Shown here piece by piece: positions 1 through 7,788 of a stretch of DNA of 16,079 nucleotides. Origin of the DNA: Terrimonas sp964445775 (GTDB lineage Bacteria; Bacteroidota; Bacteroidia; Chitinophagales; Chitinophagaceae); assembly GCA_964445775.1 (NCBI GenBank), contig CAYUMH010000102.1, forward strand, positions 1-16,079, written 5' to 3'. Within the stretch, counting starts at the first letter, position 1; each line of letters begins with the position of its first letter. The position numbers and the translations under genes are program-made. The notes under the pieces were generated by a model. It worked only from the letters and a program-made list of their open reading frames with translations, had not been told where the DNA came from and did no database searches.

Positions 1-120
1 TTTACAGAGATCATTTTCAGAAGGCAGCAGATCGCCTACTTTATACATGCCGGCGTCTAACTGGGTTTTCAGGTCTTCTAGTAACTTTTTGTATAATGGT
101 GCGGTTACATTTTTTTTCAT
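1..120 (-). CDS. GntR-family transcriptional repressor, N-terminal part (cut by window edge)
   Basis: Reading the minus strand from the ATG at 120-118 gives 40 codons that stay open to the window edge. The peptide begins MKKNVTAPLYKKLLEDLKTQ and continues to a GxYKVGDLLPSENDLC block. This is the start of a GntR-type winged helix-turn-helix: the LYxxLxxxLxxxI/L segment, then the G-x-LPSE-x-xLC turn that is highly conserved in the family. A second in-frame ATG at 126-124 would add two residues (Met-His), so the start is 120 or 126. The effector domain lies outside the window, so the subfamily (HutC-like, FadR-like, or a LacI-type fusion) and ligand cannot be told. It is divergent from the PUL and faces two inverted repeats of GntR operator type, so it is inferred to be the local sugar-responsive repressor and probably autoregulated. 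Confidence 0.88.
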   Translation of the reverse strand, partial: MKKNVTAPLYKKLLEDLKTQLDAGMYKVGDLLPSENDLCK

Positions 121-186
121 ATGCATATCAATAATGTAAAAGTAGGAATAATTTCCTCTTTACCAGTAGATTTTAAATGCTGATAT

Positions 187-202
187 ACTTGTATTTACAA
201 GT
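187..202. promoter_or_regulatory. Inverted repeat, probable GntR operator O1
   Basis: ACTTGTATTTACAAGT has two perfect 7-base arms (ACTTGTA/TACAAGT) around TT. It matches the perfect palindrome at 15061-15080 at all but the central position. It lies in the divergent intergenic region, 67 bases upstream of the regulator start and upstream of the susC promoter, so it could serve autoregulation or act with O2 in repression of susC. Its role as a GntR site is inferred from the repeat family and the neighbouring regulator. Confidence 0.75.
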
Positions 203-242
203 TATACACTGTATATTAAGGGAAATGTTTAAAAAATATTTC

Positions 243-260
243 AACTTGTGTATACATGTT
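243..260. promoter_or_regulatory. Inverted repeat, probable GntR operator O2 over the susC promoter
   Basis: AACTTGTGTATACATGTT differs from the 18-base core of the perfect copy at 15062-15079 (AACTTGTATATACAAGTT) at two positions, and 7 of its 9 symmetric base pairs are kept. Its left arm contains the TTG that would serve as the -33 element, and its right edge is 13 bases before the TATATTTG -7 element. Bound repressor would therefore block polymerase directly. Confidence 0.75.
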
Positions 261-281
261 ATCTTTTTTATCCTATATTTG
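246..281 (+). promoter_or_regulatory. Bacteroidota-type promoter for the susC operon
   Basis: TATATTTG at 274-281 is an exact match to the Bacteroidota -7 consensus TAnnTTTG. A TTG at 246-248 can act as the -33 element, although the spacing is a few bases longer than usual. The expected transcription start is near 285, giving a leader of roughly 55 bases before the susC ATG at 340. The same arrangement (TTG inside the operator, TATATTTG about 12-13 bases beyond it) recurs before the aldolase gene, which supports both calls. Confidence 0.65.
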
Positions 282-339
282 GTTTCATATTTCAAAGATA
301 CCTGGTATCTGCTGATTGCTCACCATAAAGAAATCTATA

Positions 340-3300
340 ATGAAAAAATGTAACCTGGGCGCTTTGCCCGATGGGTTAATTTGCCGGAAAAAGTTACTAT
401 TGTCTTTTTCCGCTTTAGTCCTTTCCTGCCTGACTGCTTTCGCTATGAACAAGGTTGGTGAATTTACAAACAGTACAGCTAATCATCATTTTCTTATTGC
501 TGACCGCGAGATCAGGGGAACGGTGCTGGATAATGCCGGGCAACCGCTTGAAGGCGTTTCCATTACCATTAAAGGCACCAACACCGTTACCGCTACTGAT
601 GCTAACGGTAAGTTTACTATTACTGTTAATTCAGATGAACAGGTACTGGTGGTCAGTTTTTCGGGTATGAAAACCCAGGAAATTACGGTGGGTAAACAAA
701 GCAGTTTTCAGCTAACCCTGGAACCCGATAGCAAAGGCATGGATGAAGTGGTGGTGGTAGGTTATGGCGCTGTAAAAAAGAGTGACCTGACAGGTAGTGT
801 GGCATCTATCAAAGGTGAGAAAATTACACAATCCTCCGCAGGCAGTTTTGAGTCTTTATTACAGGGACGTGTTTCGGGTTTACAGGTAATTAACAGTGGC
901 AATGACAATCCGCAGGGCGGTACTACGGTAAGGGTGCGAGGTGTAAGTTCCATTAACGGGTCTAATTCCCCGTTGGTGGTAATAGATGGTATTCCTTTGG
1001 GAGAGGCAGGAAACCTGAATGCCATTAACCCTAATATAATTGCTTCCGTGGAAGTGCTGAAAGACGCATCTGCTACCGCTATCTATGGTTCACGCGGCGC
1101 CAACGGGGTTATTATGGTTACTACCAAACGCGGCGCTAACAACAGGGCCAATGTATGGCTGAATCAAAAAACAAGCCTGGGCGTTTTCAGTAAGCCGCTG
1201 GATTATTGGAAAGATGCATTGACCATGTCAATACTGGAAGATGAATCGCTGGAAAACGCAGGTATAGAACCCCGCTATATTGGTAAGAGAGACCCTTCCG
1301 GGACTTATTATCCTTCCAGGGCTGAAATAAAAAACGGTGACTGGCCTTACAGAACGGATTGGACAAAATATGTATTTCGCCGGCCTTCTGTAACACAGGA
1401 TTATAATGTAGGCGTAGAAGGCGGCAATAAAAACGGCCGTTATTATATCAGCCTGGGTTACCTGGATGCACAAGGTATGCAGGTGGGTGATGATTATGAT
1501 AAAATAGCACTTGATCTCACTTATGACCACCGGGTATCTGAAAAACTGGGCATTAAAACAATGGCAGGTTTATGGAAAGCCAACCGGAATTTTAACTATG
1601 GTATGAATTATAGCCGTAACCCTCTATTCCCGGTATACAACGGTGACGGCAGTTATTATAAAATGAACCAGCAGGATTATGGCAATGTAGTGGCCATGAC
1701 AAACGAGCGGGTTAGCAAGGCCTCTAATATGGATGGTTATGCTACGCTGGAAATGAACTGGGAGGTTTTAAAAGGATTGCAACTGGTATTAAGGGGAAAT
1801 GCGAGAGCCGGAAGCAGTAATAATTTTACTTTCAATCCACCGGTATATACTTTTCCGGGTGACCTGTACAACGGGGAAGGAGGAATGGGCTCTTCTAACT
1901 ATTTAAACATTACTTCAGACGCTTATCTCACCTACACCAAAAAGATACAATTACATAACCTGAGCGTGATGGGCGGTATTACTTACGAGAATAATGTAGG
2001 TACCGGTCTGCATGCGGTAGGACAGGGATTCGCCAATGTAATATTAAAAGAGGAAAATCTTTCCGGAGCAGAAAAGCAACTGGTGTTTAATTCAAGATCA
2101 GAAACCACTTTGGCTTCCGGGTATACAAGGTTGAACTATGCTTTTAACGATCGCTACTTATTCACTTTTACAGCGAGGGCTGATGGCAGCTCTAAATTCG
2201 GTGATGATAATAAATGGGGCTTCTTTCCATCGGGTGCCGCCAGCTGGAAAATGTCGGAAGAAGATTTTATTAAAAACCTGGATGTATTTGACCAGCTTAA
2301 GGTCCGTGCCAGTTATGGTATCTCCGGTAACCAGGGTATTTCTCCCTATCAATCTATCTCACAATTTGGCCAGGATTTTTACTACATGAATGGTAAAGAA
2401 TATATTATTTATGGAGTGGGCAAGGAAATAGGCAGGGAAGGGGCGCAACGTGAGTATGTGCAGTTTGGTGGCATGGCCAATAAAAATCTTCGCTGGGAAA
2501 AAACAGCACAATTCGATATTGGTATTGATATGGAAATACTGGACCGCCGGCTGGCTATTACGGCAGATTTCTATCATAAAAAAACTTCTGACCTGTTAAG
2601 ACGCCAGTTCCTGAATCCCAGTACCGGTTTTGACAGGGTATGGACCAATGATGGTAAAGTTGAGAACAAGGGTTTTGAACTGTCGCTGGATGGACGCATT
2701 ATCAACAAAGGCAAATTGCAGTTCAATGCCGGCCTGATATTTAATATGAACCGGAATAAAGTAATTGACATTGGATCCCAGGAAAGCTCGGGTTATATTA
2801 TTGATGCCAATGGCCTGCGCTTCGAACCTTATGGAGAAGGGATACTGAATGACGCTTATTTAAACGTGCTGGCTATCGGCCATCCTATTAACTCATTTTA
2901 CGGGTACAGGGTAAATGGAATTATACAAAACAGAACCGGCAGCACCGCAAAAAATAATCAGCCCGGTGAATTTAATTATGTAGGACTGAAAGGTGATGGT
3001 GGCGTAGATCCTGCGGCCCGTACTATTATTGGTGATCCGAATCCTGACTTTACAGCCAGTCTTAACCTGCAGCTAACACATACTTCCGGTTTTGATTTAG
3101 CTGTGCTTTTATATGGTATGTATGGTAATGATATTTTTGCTACCCGTAAACTGGACAGGGCCTCTCTGCAAATAGAAAGATGGACCGGCGAAAATCCTAC
3201 CAACGATCGCCCAAGCCTGCGGGCTGACAGGCAATATCTCGCTTCTTCCTGGTTTATTGAAGATGGCTCTTTCTTACGTATTCAGCATATTACATTGGGT

Positions 3301-3483
3301 TACCGTCTTCCTCCGGGAACATTAAAATTCCTTGATCAGGGCAGAATCTATTTAAATGTCAGTAATCCTGTAACCTGGTCTAAAACCAGTGAGTTTGATC
3401 CGGAAGTGGGAGAAAACGGCAGGGGCAGTGCTGCTTATCCCCGGATTACTGCTATTACCGCAGGTATTGAAATCAAATTTTAA
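340..3483 (+). CDS. susC-like: SusC-family TonB-dependent outer-membrane glycan importer
   Basis: This 1047-residue protein is a SusC/RagA-type transporter that imports oligosaccharides across the outer membrane using TonB energy. The open frame extends to a TTG at 316, but the ATG at 340 is preferred because it begins MKKCN and leads into a Sec signal peptide (RKKLLLSFSALVL core, residues about 16-35). Next come a carboxypeptidase-regulatory-like Ig domain (about 57-130), the DEVVVVGYG TonB box (about 135-143), the plug domain with LLQGRVSGLQV and the SATAIYGSRGANGVIMVTTK motif, and a long beta-barrel ending in an aromatic residue (EIKF). There is no N-terminal STN signalling domain, so control by a FecR/sigma pair is unlikely, in keeping with the divergent GntR gene. 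SusD follows after 21 bases. Substrate cannot be read from the sequence. Confidence 0.96.
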   Translation: MKKCNLGALPDGLICRKKLLLSFSALVLSCLTAFAMNKVGEFTNSTANHHFLIADREIRGTVLDNAGQPLEGVSITIKGTNTVTATDANGKFTITVNSDEQVLVVSFSGMKTQEITVGKQSSFQLTLEPDSKGMDEVVVVGYGAVKKSDLTGSVASIKGEKITQSSAGSFESLLQGRVSGLQVINSGNDNPQGGTTVRVRGVSSINGSNSPLVVIDGIPLGEAGNLNAINPNIIASVEVLKDASATAIYGSRGANGVIMVTTKRGANNRANVWLNQKTSLGVFSKPLDYWKDALTMSILEDESLENAGIEPRYIGKRDPSGTYYPSRAEIKNGDWPYRTDWTKYVFRRPSVTQDYNVGVEGGNKNGRYYISLGYLDAQGMQVGDDYDKIALDLTYDHRVSEKLGIKTMAGLWKANRNFNYGMNYSRNPLFPVYNGDGSYYKMNQQDYGNVVAMTNERVSKASNMDGYATLEMNWEVLKGLQLVLRGNARAGSSNNFTFNPPVYTFPGDLYNGEGGMGSSNYLNITSDAYLTYTKKIQLHNLSVMGGITYENNVGTGLHAVGQGFANVILKEENLSGAEKQLVFNSRSETTLASGYTRLNYAFNDRYLFTFTARADGSSKFGDDNKWGFFPSGAASWKMSEEDFIKNLDVFDQLKVRASYGISGNQGISPYQSISQFGQDFYYMNGKEYIIYGVGKEIGREGAQREYVQFGGMANKNLRWEKTAQFDIGIDMEILDRRLAITADFYHKKTSDLLRRQFLNPSTGFDRVWTNDGKVENKGFELSLDGRIINKGKLQFNAGLIFNMNRNKVIDIGSQESSGYIIDANGLRFEPYGEGILNDAYLNVLAIGHPINSFYGYRVNGIIQNRTGSTAKNNQPGEFNYVGLKGDGGVDPAARTIIGDPNPDFTASLNLQLTHTSGFDLAVLLYGMYGNDIFATRKLDRASLQIERWTGENPTNDRPSLRADRQYLASSWFIEDGSFLRIQHITLGYRLPPGTLKFLDQGRIYLNVSNPVTWSKTSEFDPEVGENGRGSAAYPRITAITAGIEIKF

Positions 3484-3504
3484 TTAAGGTTAAAAAAAGT
3501 ATTT

Positions 3505-5031
3505 ATGAAATTATTCATAACGATTATTGCTGTTGCCTTTGTTTCACTGAGCTCGTGTAAGCGTATGCTGGAAGAAAAACCTTATGGCGTATTTTCTAAT
3601 AGTAACTATTATAATACGGAGCAGGATGCATTAAATGCGTTGTTATATGCATACGATCCCATTAATAATATCGAATATGCTGCAAGGTTTCTTTTTAACC
3701 TGGCCGATGTAACAACCAACCAGTATAAATCATACAACAGGGGACTGGCCACGCCTCTTTACAACTGGGATGTGAATCCGAATACAGATGAGTTCCTCTA
3801 TTTTTTTAAATATGCTTACCTGGGTGTGAGCCGGGCTAATTCGGTACTGGAGAATGTGCCGGGGATGAAAAATATTTCCACTACCAGTAAAAAACAATTT
3901 CTTGCTGAAGCTCATTTTCTGCGTGCCTTTCATTACTTCATGCTGGTGCGAACCTATGGCGAAGTACCCCTGCATGAAAAAGTGGTAGAGAGTATCAGCC
4001 AGGCGAAAGCATCCTACGCTTCTATTGAACAGTTGTATGCTTTTATTATCAAGGACCTGGAGGCGGCAATTCCGGCCATGGGTATTGCTAAAATGCAAGG
4101 CCGTGCCGACAAGGTTGCGGCGCAGTTTCTCCTGTCTAAAGTTTACCTGACGCTTGCTTCCTCAAAAATGACAGGTGCTGAGGGGTATGAGTGGGTAAGT
4201 GATGCGGAGCAGATGTATGCAAAAGCTGCAGAATTCGCTGGTTTGGTCGTTAATAACCAAACAGCTTACAGCCTTGATCCTAATTTATTAAATGTATATG
4301 ATGTCAATCACCAGGCAGATGGGGTTGAGCACATCTTTATCACTTCCATGTACCGGGATGGAAAAGCATACGAAGGTAATTTTTCACAATTACCCCAGAT
4401 GTATGGCATCGGGCTGCCGGTTATTTATATCTCCAGTTCTATTACAGGTGGAGCCGGCGTGCAAAAAACAATTGAAGCTACTTCATCCTGGAGTTATTAC
4501 AGGGTAGATAATGATTTTTATGACACCTATGCCGACAATGACCTCAGAAAAAAATTAATGGTGAGTACCATTTACAACGAAAACGGTACGGTACTGGCTA
4601 CTTACTCGCCTGCTAATATCAATAGCGGCAATCCTACGCTGAATGCATTCTTTTATCCCTTTTGCCGTAAGTATACCGATCCGTATTCACTGGGTACACG
4701 TACCAGCGCCAACCTTTACCTGATGCGTTTTGCCGAAGCGGCGCTGATATACGCTGAAGCTGCGGGACCAACTACCGAAGGTTATGCATGGGTAAACAAG
4801 GTAAGGGCACGTGCGGGTTTAGATCCCTTGCCGGCAGGGCTTAGTCCGCAGGTATTCAGGGAACGGATCTGGCAGGAGCGCACCTGGGAACTGGCATTTG
4901 AAGGCCAAGGCATTTTTGAATTACGCAGGACCAACCGAGTAATACAGGGCATTACCAATAAAACAGTGAAACAGGAATATGCAAACTTCTTTCCTGTTCC
5001 TCAACGTGAAACTGATTTAAACCCTAAATAA
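3505..5031 (+). CDS. susD-like: SusD/RagB-family surface glycan-binding lipoprotein
   Basis: This 508-residue protein is the lid and binding partner of the SusC barrel at the outer-membrane surface. It starts with a lipoprotein signal peptide ending SLSSC, so Cys18 would be lipidated. The N-terminal region shows the SusD pattern of helical repeats (ARANSVLENV, then AEAHFLRAFHYFMLVRTYGEVPL, around residues 110-150) and YLMRFAEAALIYAEA followed by VNKVRARAGL near 400-440. The C-terminal SusD_RagB region has RIWQERTWELAFEGQGIFEL. It stops at PQRETDLNPK, a few residues before the usual LTQNPGY-like end, which looks like natural variation. It sits 21 bases after susC and 21 before the next lipoprotein gene. 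Confidence 0.95.
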   Translation: MKLFITIIAVAFVSLSSCKRMLEEKPYGVFSNSNYYNTEQDALNALLYAYDPINNIEYAARFLFNLADVTTNQYKSYNRGLATPLYNWDVNPNTDEFLYFFKYAYLGVSRANSVLENVPGMKNISTTSKKQFLAEAHFLRAFHYFMLVRTYGEVPLHEKVVESISQAKASYASIEQLYAFIIKDLEAAIPAMGIAKMQGRADKVAAQFLLSKVYLTLASSKMTGAEGYEWVSDAEQMYAKAAEFAGLVVNNQTAYSLDPNLLNVYDVNHQADGVEHIFITSMYRDGKAYEGNFSQLPQMYGIGLPVIYISSSITGGAGVQKTIEATSSWSYYRVDNDFYDTYADNDLRKKLMVSTIYNENGTVLATYSPANINSGNPTLNAFFYPFCRKYTDPYSLGTRTSANLYLMRFAEAALIYAEAAGPTTEGYAWVNKVRARAGLDPLPAGLSPQVFRERIWQERTWELAFEGQGIFELRRTNRVIQGITNKTVKQEYANFFPVPQRETDLNPK

Positions 5032-5052
5032 CTAAAGTATTAATCAACTGAT

Positions 5053-6492
5053 ATGAAATTTTTAATCAACTACAGGGCTTTTTTTAGTCTTATTGCAGCC
5101 ATTGCTGTACTCTTTGTTGCCTGTCAGAAAACGGAGAACGAGCTGACAACAGGCGAAGATTATACCCTGACTTCACAGGCGGAAGTAAATGCCTTTAAAG
5201 TAGCGGGCGATATCCGTACCCTGACCATCAGTGGCGACGATATTACTGATCTGTCGCCGCTGCAATTTAAATCAGCGAAAAATATTGTTATCGAAAAAAC
5301 CGGTTTAACGGATATCAATATGCACCAGTTAAGTGCAGTGACGGTTTCCTTCGTAATCCAGGATAACGACCTGCTGACCGACATCAAAGGATTGGATAAT
5401 TTGAAATTCGTGAATGGCAGCATGCTCATTCAGAACAATCCTCTTTTAACAAACCTGGAAGGTTTATTAAACCTTAAAATATTCAAGGGCGATCTTACCA
5501 TTACAGGCAATATTTCTTTAGGTGAAAATGCTCCCTGTATTAATGACCGGGAGGGATTTTGCGTGATCAAATACCTGATGAATAATAGCATTATTAACGG
5601 GTTGGTTATTTTGTCGAATAATCATCCGGGAGCGGTTTCCGACCCTGTACTGATCGGGGAAACGGGTAGCGGGAATATCATCAGTTATGTACTGGGTTCT
5701 AAAACCGATGTAGATAATTTTACACCTTTATCTGATACCGCACAGGACCTGCGCATTACAGGCATGGACATTACGGATGCAGTTATAGCCACCCTGAAAA
5801 ATAAACTGAAGGGTGTAAAAGGTACGTTAACGCTGGAAGGCACGGCTGTTACCAATACAGAAAGTTTCTTTAACGGCGTGAAATGCCTGGGCAGTATTAT
5901 TCTTAAAAATAACCCGGAGTTATTTAATCCCCAGGGCTTTGTTGCCTACACTGCTATTGGCGGCGACCTGGTAATTGAAAACTGTCCCAAACTGGCATTC
6001 TGGGGTTTCCCGCGGGGAGGAGCCAGTTTCTCCGGCATTACCCGGATAGAAGGCAACTTTAAAATTAACCCGGCTTCTTCATTGGGTGAAGGCGGAGCTG
6101 CCTTTGCTTCTTTAACTTATGTGGGCGGCAACTTTGAAATTACAGGAGATAAAACAGCAGGGGAAATGTGGAATATGGATACCTGGTATCAAACCGGCGG
6201 TGGTATCAGGCATATTGGCGGAGACCTGATTTATAAAAATCACTATAAAGTAAATGGGCTGGGCGGATTTGAAAACGTGGAGTACATAGGAGGGGACGTA
6301 TATATCCTTGATAACGGAGGTCCTGATGGTTTTGTTCCTATCCTTAGTGTGGGTGCCAACCAGATTGGTTTTTGTATTGTAAAAAAATGGATCAATAACG
6401 GGGTATTGAAAAAGACGGACCCGGTTATTCAGCTGCGTGTTAAACAAGGTGATGCATTACTGGACATTGCCACCTTACCTGTTTGTAATTAA
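5053..6492 (+). CDS. Repeat-rich lipoprotein, probable surface glycan-binding protein (SusE/F-like position)
   Basis: The 479-residue product has a lipoprotein signal with FVACQ, giving lipidated Cys24. The rest is a series of short beta-rich units of about 20-25 residues, such as GSMLIQNNPLLTNLEGLLNL, GDLVIENCPKL, GNFEITG and GDVYILDN. These resemble leucine-rich or receptor-L-domain type solenoids. The mature protein looks like two related halves. Residues about 45-182 and 220-451 both open with an (I/L)R(T)L.I(S/T)G.DITD motif and close with a GFC-(V/I)(I/V)K...NN motif (Cys170 and Cys441). No catalytic motif was seen. Its place directly after susCD is where PULs usually encode non-catalytic surface glycan-binding proteins, so glycan binding is inferred from position; the fold is inferred from the repeat pattern. 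It is not a sequence match to SusE or SusF. Confidence 0.7.
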   Translation: MKFLINYRAFFSLIAAIAVLFVACQKTENELTTGEDYTLTSQAEVNAFKVAGDIRTLTISGDDITDLSPLQFKSAKNIVIEKTGLTDINMHQLSAVTVSFVIQDNDLLTDIKGLDNLKFVNGSMLIQNNPLLTNLEGLLNLKIFKGDLTITGNISLGENAPCINDREGFCVIKYLMNNSIINGLVILSNNHPGAVSDPVLIGETGSGNIISYVLGSKTDVDNFTPLSDTAQDLRITGMDITDAVIATLKNKLKGVKGTLTLEGTAVTNTESFFNGVKCLGSIILKNNPELFNPQGFVAYTAIGGDLVIENCPKLAFWGFPRGGASFSGITRIEGNFKINPASSLGEGGAAFASLTYVGGNFEITGDKTAGEMWNMDTWYQTGGGIRHIGGDLIYKNHYKVNGLGGFENVEYIGGDVYILDNGGPDGFVPILSVGANQIGFCIVKKWINNGVLKKTDPVIQLRVKQGDALLDIATLPVCN

Positions 6493-6507
6493 TCTCAAAA
6501 AATTGCC

Positions 6508-7788
6508 ATGAAAAAAGGACTATTCATATTGATCACTTTATTGGCTGGAATAACAGCCTGTAAAAAGGACGATACCAAAACGGTTGTTAAAAGACAGCCA
6601 ATAGAAAGAAATTATACCTTCTCGGGTGGCGTGATGCCCCGTAATGTACTGGAGAGTTATCTTTCCCGCGCCATCTCCCTGACCGAATTTGTTAACTCAG
6701 ACGGGTTTTACAGTGATGGACCTTACCTGGATAAGGAAGATGATAAACGTATGCTGAAAAATATCGGTGCAAAATTCATCAGCAGGGCCCTGTATTCATG
6801 GGGTGTTGAAGACCGTTTCAACAATCCTGCCTTCCTGAATAATGCCAAAGCTATTATGGCTGAAATGCACCAGTTTGATAATGATATAATTTTCCAGGGC
6901 GGCATTTTTGAAATAGTAACGCCCAGTGTCAACAATATACCGGTGCCAGCCTGGGTGTTTGAAGAATATGGCCTGCCGGTTGTCACCAGGAATTTTGTGT
7001 ACAACAATATGATCAATTTACAGGGTAATGGCGTAGGTCAGTGGGGCACCGGTAGTGTGCCTGATATATCCAGAACAGAAACACAAATGTTTTTCTTTTT
7101 CCTGGCCAGGCAGTTTATGCAGGCTGGTATTGAGGCGCTTCACTTTGGCCAGGTGGAGTTAATGGCCATGGTAGACAGGAATAATAACTATGCGGGATGG
7201 AACAATTTGCTGACCAGGATCCGTAATGCTGCTAAAACCGTTGCACGCCGAGGTACAGTAATTTGTGACGGGCATATGGCCAGTGGCGGCATTGTTGCAG
7301 ATGGTAAACTGGTATTTGATTTTGTAAGTTTTCCCATGCGTATAAAAGAAATCGGCGGTGAACCACAGAAAGGGGAGCTGAAGAAATTCTTTCTCGATGC
7401 TATTTACGGCATAACCAATGGTGGTATCACGCCGAGTGGATGGGCTTGCGAGCAGGTTCCTTATTTGGTGGAGTTTGACAACTATGGTATCAGCGATCAT
7501 CCCAACGTATCCAGTATTGCTGATCATTGGGTATGGGGTTATGACGAAATAACCTGGTTCTATCACCAGCCCGAAGCGGAAAAGAATGAATTCCTTTCTT
7601 ATGCGCATAACTGGATCCAACATATTGATAATATAGGTTATCTCTCTATGCCCGGTAGCCGTGTGGTGAGCCTGGGCGGCGGACAGATTACCCGCTACAG
7701 GGCCAATACCAAAAGTGCTACCAGCACCCAGGGACAGAACCAGGAAGAGACCATTAAAAAACTGTGGAGCAATGAACAAAATAATTAA
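6508..7788 (+). CDS. Lipoprotein of unrecognised family, possible TIM-barrel glycoside hydrolase (paralog A)
   Basis: I do not recognise this 426-residue family. It has a lipoprotein signal ending GITAC (Cys18) followed by KKDD, an acidic patch like the surface-export signals known in some Bacteroidota. The mature part alternates hydrophobic strands and helices like a barrel: AKFISRALYSWG (88-99), DIIFQGGIFE (126-135), GIEALHFGQ (207-215), VICDGH (251-256), FPMRIKEI (275-282), PYLVEFDNYG (318-327) and WGYDEITWF (343-351). Acidic residues at strand ends kept in the downstream paralog are Glu135, Glu209, Asp254, Glu322, Asp324, Asp346 and Glu347. Glu209 and Glu322 could be a catalytic pair on strands 4 and 7, as in clan GH-A, but this is inference. 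It begins 15 bases after the surface lipoprotein gene and overlaps paralog B by 17 bases. A binding or lyase role is not excluded. Confidence 0.6.
   Translation: MKKGLFILITLLAGITACKKDDTKTVVKRQPIERNYTFSGGVMPRNVLESYLSRAISLTEFVNSDGFYSDGPYLDKEDDKRMLKNIGAKFISRALYSWGVEDRFNNPAFLNNAKAIMAEMHQFDNDIIFQGGIFEIVTPSVNNIPVPAWVFEEYGLPVVTRNFVYNNMINLQGNGVGQWGTGSVPDISRTETQMFFFFLARQFMQAGIEALHFGQVELMAMVDRNNNYAGWNNLLTRIRNAAKTVARRGTVICDGHMASGGIVADGKLVFDFVSFPMRIKEIGGEPQKGELKKFFLDAIYGITNGGITPSGWACEQVPYLVEFDNYGISDHPNVSSIADHWVWGYDEITWFYHQPEAEKNEFLSYAHNWIQHIDNIGYLSMPGSRVVSLGGGQITRYRANTKSATSTQGQNQEETIKKLWSNEQNN

Noticed and set aside
111..120. Eight-A run after the GntR start codon as a programmed slippage site
   Set aside because: Such runs are common in AT-rich starts, and there is no overlapping alternative frame to support frameshifting.
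316..339. Upstream TTG start for SusC adding eight residues
   Set aside because: The ATG at 340 begins a normal SusC leader, and the extra residues are not typical of a signal peptide.
7715..7771. Longer start for paralog B
   Set aside because: It would place a basic, non-signal extension before a clear lipoprotein signal peptide and lies entirely within the coding end of paralog A.
7159..7779. 206-codon open frame on the minus strand
   Set aside because: It lies antisense to paralog A, shows no recognisable domain, and is explained as a shadow of the real gene.
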